The notes beneath the pieces are model-generated. The model ran no database searches. It was not told where the DNA came from and saw nothing but the letters and a program-made list of their open reading frames with translations. A stretch of DNA of 64,000 nt from Diphasiastrum complanatum (lineage: Eukaryota > Streptophyta > Lycopodiopsida > Lycopodiales > Lycopodiaceae): positions 14,312,059 through 14,376,058 of the forward strand of contig CM055092.1 in NCBI GenBank assembly GCA_029204225.1, written 5' to 3'. Within the stretch, counting starts at the first letter, position 1; every line of letters starts with the position of its first letter. This document shows, piece after piece, positions 22,390 through 31,762 of the stretch. The position numbers and the translations under genes are program-made.

Positions 22390-24948
22390 CACTGTCGGAT
22401 CGGGAGAGTGGATATACTCCCATTGATATGCTTGTAAGGCCTGGTGGAAATCCACTGATATCGTCCAGGTGTGTGGCTGATGGATGATTGGCCAATTGGG
22501 CGTATGGATTGTGATTTTGTCCATAGCCAATCTCAAATCCTTCCATTTATTCCTTCTCGGCATCGGTACATAATACGGATCTACTCGTAATTGGTGAGGA
22601 CTAGCCACATAACTCCTAACAGATTCCAAAGTTTTCTCAAAAATGGTAACTCTCCATGCCAGCTACTCTCCCAATGCGGGTATTTTGTCCACTTCTTTGT
22701 CGGCCTCTATCTCCGAGGTCTTGAACCTAAGGACCCAACCACCACGTGAGGACTCATGCGGATGTTGCGATAAGAAACTCTGGATCTGGTCCTCGACGTT
22801 GATGGGCCTTTTGAATAACAGTGTGGTCCTTGATGAGGATGGACCCGGTTGCACTGCCTATAAAACTGGCGGTTGTCCATGCCCGAATCCAGCCCTTTAT
22901 CCATTGGTTTAGCAGTTTGGTACGGAGGGGAGAATTGCGGTATGATCGGTACTGGGATTTGCGGTCGAGCTTCCAACACCTGAGCGACTGCTTTTTCATA
23001 GGCATTGATAGATGCTTTAGCCTTTGCCAACTCAGTTGAAGCTGCTCCTTTGAACTTGTCAAAACGACCTTGAAATCCCTGAAGGGCCACTTTGTAAGTT
23101 TTCACTTTTTTGAACAAATATGCGATCTCCGTCGGAGTTACTAAATGATCTGGTATTTGTGTCTGAATATACGCATCATGCTCAAGAGTGGTCGCATCCA
23201 ATTCACCTTGGAGACGTGTGCGATCCTGCTCCACCATCTATAGTTGACCTTGTAGCAGCTGCACTTGTTGCTTTGCATCCTGCACAGCCTTGTTCACATG
23301 ATCTTGTGCGGTTGTCAGGGCATTCTGCAGGGAGCTGGCGTATCCTTTGAGGCGATCAGCATGTTGCTGTGCCGTCTTCTTTTTAGCTTCAGATTTTTCT
23401 TCGTGCTGCTTGGCAATCTTCAATTCTCTGTCTAGCTAAATAATCTTCTGGATGATAAGAATATTTTTGGATCCCATGTCTGAAATTCTCTGCTCCATTT
23501 CTTTTTTCTTATCAAGCATAGACTGGATCACTTGTGCAAGGCTTGAGACCAAACCAAGAGCATTACCAGAATCTACTATCATGGAGATGGTAGCAACAGT
23601 AGGACCTGATGGTACTATCCTTGGTTGGCGTGAAACAGGTGCCGGTAATTCTTCTTCTTCAAAAACATCTTCCTCTTCAAAACTCTCGGGAACTATGGCG
23701 TGGAACTGCTTCGGTGAGGCTCTAGGACATTTCAAAAACTTCGGAGGTCCCAAGGAGGTCGGAATCATAGAACATATCCATAAAGTACTGTGTGTTTGGT
23801 GAATCAGCTTCGGTGTGCGGGGGTGAGGCGGCCTGGGTAGCTGTGATGGGAATGGTAGCCCCAATAGTCACAAACTGTCCTTGAGTGGAAGTAGAGGTGA
23901 GGGAATCATCAGAGGTGGGCGGAATAGGAAGTTCAGTGCGAACAGCAGTAGGGGGAGGAAGTGCAGCTCACGATGTATGCCTAGTATGACATTGTGACAC
24001 AGAAGGCGAGTCAAGAATGACGATCTCGTTGCGTGGACGACGTCGACTATGTGAACTGGAGGCCTGGTGGGATGACTCGGCCGGTGCTTCTTCATAAACC
24101 GAAAGCACAGAATCTAGGTGAAAGCCATGGATTTTGTTTTCAAGGTGGGAGGCTGCTAGAAGAGACAACAAGGAGCTAGCAGTGAATTGCTGCTTGGTAT
24201 TACTCTTAATAGCTCGTTTGAGCTCACCAGAAACAGTCTTGAACCAATTATATATTTCGAGAGGGGCCTTGGCTATCTTGGCATAGGACTCGACTATCCT
24301 ATGTAGGATCTGAGAAGTGACGCGGTCTATCCTGAGGTTGCCAACCATCGGAAAGTTATTCAGAAGCTGGGCAGCAGCGTGTATGGCAAGCTCAGTGATG
24401 GCATCGAGGAGGTAGCCGTCATTGGTGCAATGCAAATCATTTGTTAGGTCGATGTAAGGCTTAATAGCTTGTTTGGCTTGTTTATGGTTGGGTGAGGCTT
24501 GGGTACCAGACGCTATGCCTATGGCAGCAAGGGCGGCTTCAGTCATGCGCACCTTGTGTGTGGCTCCCTAGAAGGTGATGTAAAACTTGGATTTCTCTTC
24601 CTTCCACGTATTGAAGGCAAGAGTGATGAAATCCATGTTGATTCTCCCAAAAAAGGCTCTCCCATGAATACCCATTACAGTAAGCAGAGGCTCCACAAGG
24701 GTCATCCACTGAGTGACCATGCTTGTGCTAGGAAGTATCATGATATCCGTTGCAGATGGGACATCACGATGGATAGTATAACGGGGCGACTGGGATGTAT
24801 CTGTGGAAGACATGATGATCAAAAATGGAAAGTATGACGCACGAATGTATATCAAAAAACAATTCAGAAAGTTTGGAAGGCTTTGGTCACTGGAAAAATT
24901 GACAAGAGCTTCGCTAGCACAAGTGAGGAATGAATCGAATTCAGCCAA
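22390..24948 (-). pseudogene. Accessory reading frame of B, product unknown, coiled coil
   Basis: This lies between the truncated integrase and the 3' LTR, on the gag-pol strand. A likely start is the ATG at 24813 (MSSTDTSQSPRYTIH). An N-terminal part of about 280 residues (24813-23968) is open except for one TAG near 24565. After a frame change near 23900-23990, an acidic stretch (EEEDVFEEEELPAP, about 23650) leads into a long Lys/Glu/Gln-rich region (about 23530-23000) that reads as a coiled coil, interrupted by single in-frame TAG codons near 23434 and 23236, and then a Pro-rich tail. I see no membrane segment, signal peptide or known domain. Athila-type elements carry an env-like frame in this position, and some Tat elements carry other extra frames; whether this is related is unknown. 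It could also be captured host sequence. Confidence 0.65.
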
Positions 24949-25176
24949 CTTATAGGTGAATTTGGAGGGTCCATTACATTAAATACTAGTTTGGCTGATC
25001 AGTTTTGAACAAAAATTTACAGGTATGTACAGTACTGTGAAAATAGAGTTAAAAATATTTGCGAAGGTTTCTGACGATCTGAATCTATCCGGCAAACATT
25101 TTCCAGGGTGGTTGGCAAAGGATGAACCTTTGCCCAGGAGGGTCCTTCACCCAAGTATTGTCATAAATGCATTTTT

Positions 25177-25518
25177 TCAAGATGTCTGAATATAAGTTTC
25201 TGTCTCCTTATGAAGCATAGGCCACCAACAACCTGATTGCAAAAGTTTACGAATAGTAATATCTGTAGAGAAATGTCCTCTGCCCATGCCATCATGTGAA
25301 AACATGATTAAATCTGGGATTTCATGCGGTAAAACACATCTACGTAGAATACTGTCTGATCCATGACGATATAATTGTCTTGCAATCAATTGATAAGGTT
25401 GAGCCTTATGAATCAATTGTCTCTTCTGTACTTTTGTCAAAGAGTCATTCGGTTGTCCTAGCATCAGATACTCAACAATATCTGCTGTCCACTCAGGTAC
25501 TGCTTTGATATAGAACAA
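25177..25518 (-). pseudogene. B integrase relic, zinc-binding part only
   Basis: The frame reads HDGMGRGHFSTDITIRKLLQSGCWWP, the His-His half of the gypsy HHCC region. It ends at a stop exactly where the Cys pair should follow. The catalytic DDE core was not found between here and the accessory frame. The related relic D (38940-40300) keeps the sequence beyond this point. Confidence 0.85.
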
Positions 25519-25589
25519 TGCAGCATCTGGTAATTCATCATCTACTTCAGTATTAACTGGTGCGGATTCGATTCACAAAACGTGATTGG

Positions 25590-26080
25590 CTAGATAATGT
25601 TGCTTCCCCTTTCGAACCACAATTCAAAAGTCAAATTTTCAGTCAATAATAGTAACCATCTTGCAATACGTCTAGTATTGCACATCTTGTTTACCAGGTA
25701 AAGCAACGGTTGGTGATCCGTATAAAATGCAAAGTGTGTTTCCATGAGATAGTGACAAAATTTTCGAACAGAGAAAATCATGGCTAACATTTCACATTCT
25801 GTTGTTGAATAATTCTTCTCCGGATCTGTTTGCTTGCAAATTGTATAGGATAGAACTTCTTATAATCACCTGGCTACGTCAAAACTGATCCAATGGCGTA
25901 TTTCGAGGCATCCGTGTGAACATGAAATTCAATCTTCCAATTTGGAGAACGCAGTATTGGTGTTGAAGTTAATGCTTTTTTTTTAATTTTTCAAAGGCTT
26001 CTAACGCCTCTACTGTCCAAATAGGAACAATAGTCAGTTTGTATATAGGTCTTGCTAAATCTGCAAAGAAGATAATAAAA
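25590..26080 (-). pseudogene. B RNase H relic
   Basis: The open piece at 25590-25790 reads MLAMIFSVRKFCHYL then FAFYTDHQPLLYLVNK, the classic gypsy RNase H block. The upstream part to 26080 is recognisable but broken. Confidence 0.85.
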
Positions 26081-26082
26081 AT

Positions 26083-26790
26083 TCAATAGTAGTTTGCATG
26101 ACCCATAAACACATAAACTCCACAAATCGTTGTTGGTGGTGGCAATTCCACAATAATCTTGATTTTAGAATAATCTGTGGCAATACCATGTCTAGATATC
26201 ACATGCCCAAGCACAACTCCATGGAAAATCCATATCTGGCATTTTTTTGGATTTAGATAAATTTGATATTTGCGACATCTTTCCGAAGGTAACAAGAAGT
26301 GATCCTTCCGCGTCACTTTGTTCAAAGCCTTGAGATTCACACAAATTCTCAATCTCCCATTCTTCTTAGTAACAATGACAATTGGTGAGATCCATTCGGT
26401 ATGCTCGATCTCATAAATGAAATCGGCATCAAGCAATCTCTGAAGTTCTTTCTTTATCAAATCTGCAACATCAGGATTACGATGATAAAACTTTGTAACC
26501 TTTGGAACTGCATCAGGTACTAAAGGTATGGTATGTTCAATAACTGATGTCAGAATACCCTTCAGATCTTGATAAGTCCATGCAAAGCAATCTTGATACT
26601 TAAGAAGTAGCTTCTGGAGTGCTTGATACTGTTCAGGATTAAGTTGTGATCCAACTTGTACAATTTTTTCTGGCTCTCCTGGTTCGGCAAGATTCATTGG
26701 CAGTGTCCTAGCTGGGCCATCGTAAACATCTTTCGAGTCTAGCACGTGTTCTTCGGGTTTACGATGTGCTTTTGGTAACATGATAACCAC
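26083..26790 (-). pseudogene. B reverse transcriptase lacking its catalytic core
   Basis: A 235-codon open frame shows LLDADFIYEIEHTEWISPI, VTKKNGRLRICVNLKALNK and KDHFLLP, then jumps straight to a SERCRKYQIYLNPKKC block and LGHVISRHGIATDYSKI. In gypsy enzymes about 90-110 residues with the substrate-binding block and the Y/F-x-DD catalytic motif lie between FPLP and the xRCRxxNLxLNxxKC block. They are missing here while the frame stays open, so this is a clean in-frame deletion at about 26284-26290. Confidence 0.88.
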
Positions 26791-26990
26791 ATCGTCCAGT
26801 GTATAACGTTTAAAATGTTAGGGCATATCATCCTAGACTACATCTACTTGTTCTTTTTCGAAAGGACTTGTCTTGGATCTTCGCTTAGCCTTCTTAGCAG
26901 GAATTGATCATGGAGGTGATGACTTTCGAGAAGATAAACTCTTCTTCTAAGGTGAAGACTTCTGAGACGATGATGTCTTGCTAGAACTCT

Positions 26991-27156
26991 GATTATCTTG
27001 TTGACACATATATCCTGCTGATTATCTTGTTGACACATATATCCTGCTGTACAATCAATCATTGCAAGAGCTTCATTCCAGTTGACTGATTATCTTGTTG
27101 ACACATATATCCTGCTGTACAATCAATCATTGCAAGAGCTTCATTCCAGTTGACAG
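26991..27156. repeat. Nested tandem duplications in the B pol region (29 and 68 bp)
   Basis: ATTATCTTGTTGACACATAT occurs at 26992, 27021 and 27089. The last two head a 68-bp unit that ends with CATTCCAGTTGACTG or its variant. The repeat falls at the start of the frame after protease and inserts repeated residues (DCTAGYMCQQDNQ). Confidence 0.92.
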
Positions 27157-27810
27157 TATCCGTTTGAGAATCGTAATGAACTCCCAAATTTTTCTCTAGT
27201 CGGTCACAAATATGATCCGTTGTCGATGAATCGTCATCCTCTTTTTGAACCACTGGTTTGATAGTCCAAGTTGTAGTTTCAACTTTGACTGCACGTTCAC
27301 GATTTTCAAAAGTGATTTTCCCGGTACCCCAGTTATGAATTACTTGTGCAACTTGTAACCATGGACGTCCCAATAGGACTCGGTAGACATTTGGTGATTC
27401 TGGTAAGTCCATTACTACGAAAGTAATAACGAACTGTACTCCCACAATTCTGACAGATATATCTTCAACCATTCCTCGTGGACAAACTGTCATTTGATCA
27501 GTTAGCTTAATGGCAAAAGTTGTAGGCTTGATCTTTGTAAGGCCCCATTTTACACATAGCTTTGTAGAAATCAGGTTAACTCCTGAACCGCCATCTATCA
27601 CAGCTGCTTTCTTAGGAAATTGTCTATGATGTACCGGCAGGGTGATATTCTTTTGTTCACTTTCCCAAGCTCCTCTGACATGGAGTACTTCATTAGATTC
27701 TTCAAATCAAGCACAAAAAAGTGGCTCCTGATGGATTCTGGTTCAACTTGAGCTAACTTTTGCGCTAAGATTTCTTTTGCTTTTGGCACCAACTTCAGGA
27801 ACTCTCCCAA
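27059..27810 (-). pseudogene. B protease region
   Basis: The open frame 27601-27059 starts MIDGGSGVNLIST. D-x-G-S-G near the start is the retropepsin active site with its usual small residues, and VLLGRPWL later matches the family's second conserved block. The preceding frame (27810-27598) carries gag-pol linker sequence and is offset by a frameshift. Confidence 0.8.
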
Positions 27811-28254
27811 TGAAATATTGATCTAACTAGATAAAATATTCATGGGCAGTTCTGTTTGCGGCAATTCTGGTTTAGTCATCTTGAAGGGTTCTTCATGATG
27901 ATGCAACTGATCATTCATATATGTACGTGAATTTCTTGGTGGCTACAATGGTGAAGAACGAACTTCGGCTGTTGCCTTAGCAGCCTCAAACTCCTCTTCT
28001 TCTTGCAGATGTTTAATCCACTGCCTCCTATCATGATATCTTCTTTTTTCTGCATGAAGATTTGGATAGACTCTAGATGATGTTGGTATATCTATTAACT
28101 GTATAGAATCAGCAGGTACTGGATTTGCTACTGGTTCTTTCTGCTTCTATGCTCTGGTGACCACCATTAAGGGTATACTTGATTTATTTTTGAGCCACTG
28201 GTCTTCGCTTGATTGTTATCAAATTTACAGGAGCTGTAGCTGGTGGTGGCCACT

Positions 28255-29595
28255 TCAGTCTTGCTGGACGGTCTTTATAGCAATGCCCATAACCACAATC
28301 ACGATAGAATGGTACAAAGTCCCTTTATTTGGACATTCTGCAACTTTGTGATTTTCTCCACATGCAAAGCATCCAAGTGGTGCTCTGGTCCAGTTTCTAG
28401 ATGCTTGTTGTTGTGCGACATCAATATAAATAGCATATTGTTCTGAATTTCCACCTTCTTGATCATTACCATAGTTCCATTGCTCGACACTTTTGTACGG
28501 TTCTGGTTCCATCAAATTGGCAGGAGGAGTGGGGTGCTTTGGTGGGGCAGGTAAGGCTAAACGTTTTGGATATCTAAGAGCATATTGTCGAGGTTTGGCT
28601 ACTGGATTTCCTCCATACTGTGGTTCTCGATATCCCATTGGGACATATCATTGCTGAATTATCCGAGGATTGAAATTGCAAAAAGCAGTCTCATGATCTG
28701 GCGAATTGCGCAAATGGCATAGACTGATTTCCATTCATTTTTTCAATTGAGGACACTCATTCACTGTGTGATTTCCTCTACAAATAGAATACCAAACATT
28801 TTCCCTGGTAGAAAAAGTCTTTGCAAACTTCTCAGGTTCCTTGTTCGCTTGTCTGTGGGAATCTTCCAATGCTTTGATCTTCTCATCAAATTGTGACTGC
28901 AACTTTTCCATCTGTTTCTACTGGTTCTTCGCAAGTTTCTCGAACTCATTGAGCATCATTTATGCAGTAGCGTTGACATTTGTTGATGCAATAGTGGTGG
29001 ATGTCGTAGTGGTTTGCCCTGCTGTATAAGACAACATACTGATATTTGGCTCATCATCTGAATCTTCCTCCCGAATTGCATCATCCATAGCATTTTGCAA
29101 TAGTGCATACTCATTATGGCGTGTTAGCTCACGTATGATCCTTTTAGGTAAACATGACAAAAACCACATAATCATGGCATTTTCGTTAATTAGCTCAGGT
29201 TTGCACTCAGATATGAGGCGTTTCACCCGTTCAATGTAATCTCAAACCATTTCCCGCTTTCCCATTTTAATTTTACTTAAAAGTAATAAAGGTTCTTCCA
29301 TAAACTTCTGAGGTTTGAACCGTGTGATAAGGGCTCGTTTAACAATCTCCCAATCTGCACGCTCAGTTTCATCTTAATTATAGTACCAATCATGTGCTGC
29401 GCCTATTAAGGCCATAGGAAAAAGCTTAAGTTTATCTTGGGGATAAATTTTGCCATAGACTTCATAGGATTCAACATAGATTTGAAGAAATCTAACTGGA
29501 TTTGTTAATCCATTGTATTTGGGTAGATCCAAACGGAGTGCTCTTCCAACAATGATTGGATTGACTTCCTGAGGAGCACCTCCAGGGGCAGCCAT
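28255..29595 (-). pseudogene. B gag relic
   Basis: It starts at 29595 with MAAPGGAPQEVNP and continues LDLPKYNGLTNPVRFLQIYVESYE, a gypsy gag start. FLSCLPKRIIRELTRH follows. A zinc knuckle reads CFACGENHKVAEC (about 28330-28370); an earlier one (SICRGNHTVNEC) has lost its first Cys. Four or more in-frame stops break the frame, the first near 29374. Confidence 0.85.
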
Positions 29596-30418
29596 CTTCT
29601 CAGATTCAAATCAAGCAGACAATGAGATTGGATCTAGATTTTTCAATCAAAACTATCTCAGATCAGATTTGCTAGATCTATTTCACTTTTCAAGAATTTG
29701 ATTTCTATATCGTGGAAAAGATCCAAAGTTCAATCAATCGATACTTCTCAAAAAATGAAAAATTTCTTATAATCTAAATCAGATTGTATCTGATTTGATC
29801 CAAATTTTGACAGAGACTTGATCTGAAAAATCAGAACCTAAAAATAGTACTGGCGAAGGTTTCCTAGACAAAGATTGGCTTGACGAAGGTTCAACAATGT
29901 TATTTTTGGAAAAAAAAAAAAAAACACTCTGATTAGGTTTTTCCAGACAATTTGTATGGAAATAACCTTCGTCAAACTCTCAGTTTCAAAATCTGACACA
30001 AATAAAACTAGGGTAAACCCGGCGAAGGTTTCTGACACAAAAAAACACAGTTTATGTAGTTTGGCGAGGGTAAAAATCAAGATTTTCTATGATATGGTCA
30101 AGAATAATGTTCGTCGAACTAAAAAATAGTAGTTTACTATAAATAGATATTCTGGAAACTCGACGAAGGTTTTGGTAAAGAATCAAGAGTAATACTGGTA
30201 TTTTTGCAAAAAAGAGACTTTTTTGGCAAAAATATGGCAATATGACAACTGATCCTCTGAAAAAACCTTAGATTTCAAACAAGCAAATCCACTCAAATCA
30301 AGCAAAATCACTCCCAAACTAATCCTAAATACAGATTTAACACTATTCATGCCACGACAAGATGCCTAATGCAAGATAACCATCCAACAAACATGCTGCA
30401 AACTCAAAAATTGGCGTA
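29596..30418 (-). other. B untranslated leader
   Basis: This is leader between primer site and gag, AT-rich, with GGCGAAGGTT/CGACGAAGGTTT-like motifs recurring near 29850, 29880, 30020, 30065 and 30160. No coding sequence is supported. Confidence 0.6.
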
Positions 30419-30438
30419 GCTCCCCGGCAATGGCGCCA
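30419..30438 (-). other. B primer binding site
   Basis: The minus strand reads TGGCGCCATTGCCGGGGAGC, four bases inside the 5' LTR. It differs by one base from the TGGCGCCGTTGCCGGGGA site widespread in plant Athila/Tat gypsy elements. Confidence 0.88.
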
Positions 30439-30442
30439 AAAT

Positions 30443-31181
30443 TGTAGTGGGTTTCTTTCCTTGACTAACCTCAATCCAAGATCTAATAAATCTAGCATCA
30501 AAGAGATGAAGTTAGTTGTCACGCATAGATTTGTTCCCATGAGAGCGATAGTATAGTTCAGATTTCAGCATGAATGGAAGATTCACATCTAACTCTAACA
30601 TCCATTAACGCTAAGCATTAACACTACATCCACTAACACTAGATCCACAACAAAATAGCTTACTCTTTCTCTCTCTCTCTTTCTCTCTCATAAAAAGCAT
30701 AATAGCATGCAATCCCAATAACAATCAGATCCAATAATTAGCAAATCCAAAGAAAGCATTAGAGATGGAGGAAAAATGATAGAGAGCAAGGATATTCATC
30801 AATCCATTTCACAAGAGAACCAATCTGCTTTATTGAAATGAGGAAATGAACATGTGTAGGAGCTCAAGTTGGTCCCTTTTTATAGTAGAGAGGAGGACTC
30901 TGGCCTCTGAATTCTATTGGTCCATTGCTGCCTCTCTAATTATTCAAATTTAAAAAAGAGTGAGAACCATCCAAATTGGAGGGAAACCCAACTTTATTCA
31001 CTAACTTGACATTTAGGCCTGCGACATTCAAATTCCCACAAAAAGGACTAGAGTCTTTTTATTGACTTGTAACTAATCAAATAACTATGTGATCATTGGG
31101 TTGAACTTACACTACAGGGTGCCAAATCCATCTCACTTATTAACTAGGGTTAGGGTTGCCTTGGGATCAAACCCTCCAACA
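30443..31181 (-). repeat. B 5' LTR (739 bp)
   Basis: Plus-strand edges are TGTAGTGGGTTTC and ACCCTCCAACA. It matches 21252-21994. Confidence 0.92.
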
Positions 31182-31186
31182 GAAAA

Positions 31187-31762
31187 AAGAGAGTCAATAA
31201 TCAGTGGTAGCGTGAATCAGAGTTCCTTGGTGAACTCCCTTCTATCAGACTATCTGATTCCATAAAATTAGAGATTTCAGAGAGAGTAAAGGTAATTCAA
31301 GATGTAGAGATAATATTAATTTGTAACTAGCATAGTAAAATCACAACACATAGTGCACTACTACTGTGAACCATTCTCAAGCACAAGATCATGATCTGAT
31401 AGTTGTATTCACAACAGATTAATACAAATTCTCTATTTTCTTATGTGTGTTCCACTATCGAACCTTTTGATAATTTCTCTCTTGTGTACTGATACTCATT
31501 CCACGACTCATTCGGAATATCTCATTTGAAAGAAGCATAGTTGTCTTAGACGCCTAATTGTTTCGCTCCCTTCTTCGACTCCTACAAGGATATTCCTCTG
31601 GTCGATCTAAGTAATCGTTTGAATCAACAAATTGGTAAAGATCATGTCATAATTTAATGTTGAGTTTTTCCTTTGACTAAATATCGCACTTAGCAAGGGT
31701 GGTATCAGAGTTGATAAATAGTATATTCAAACACAATCATTCCGCTTCATATAAACCCAACA
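31187..31762 (+). repeat. COP2 3' LTR, second segment
   Basis: From AGAGTCAATAATCAGTGGTA it matches the 5' LTR from about 16153, and ends ATAAACCCAACA at 31762. Similarity stops there. Confidence 0.88.

Larger units (their letters stand above)
21252..31181 (-). mobile_element. Element B: Ty3/gypsy element with extra 3' reading frame
   Basis: The two LTRs (21252-21994 and 30443-31181) differ at only scattered positions. On the minus strand the order is LTR, primer binding site TGGCGCCATTGCCGGGGAGC, gag, protease, reverse transcriptase, RNase H, the start of integrase, an unrecognised long frame, polypurine tract and LTR. The protein order and the primer site, of the type seen in plant Athila/Tat-like elements, indicate Ty3/gypsy. 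Flanking pentamers AAAAA (21247-21251) and GAAAA (31182-31186) are a weak target duplication. Loss of the reverse-transcriptase active site and integrase core means this copy cannot move alone. Confidence 0.9.
15741..31762 (+). mobile_element. COP2: Ty1/copia element, 3' LTR split by gypsy element B
   Basis: The 5' LTR is 15741-16738, with a Met-type primer site next to it. Degenerate gag, protease, integrase, reverse transcriptase and RNase H follow in copia order, then a polypurine tract (AAGGGGGAG, 20790-20798). The 3' LTR starts at 20799 and resumes after element B at about 31187-31762. Flanking pentamers are CTATT (15736-15740) and ATATT (31763-31767), a target duplication with one mismatch. 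The first LTR dinucleotide has decayed to TA. Without B and the inverted-repeat insertion the element is about 5.5 kb. Many stop codons and frameshifts show it is old and inactive. Confidence 0.9.

Noticed and set aside
22643-23802. Plus-strand frames of 67-116 codons in element B
   Set aside because: They are antisense shadows of the accessory frame on the minus strand, whose composition (coiled coil) leaves the opposite strand open.
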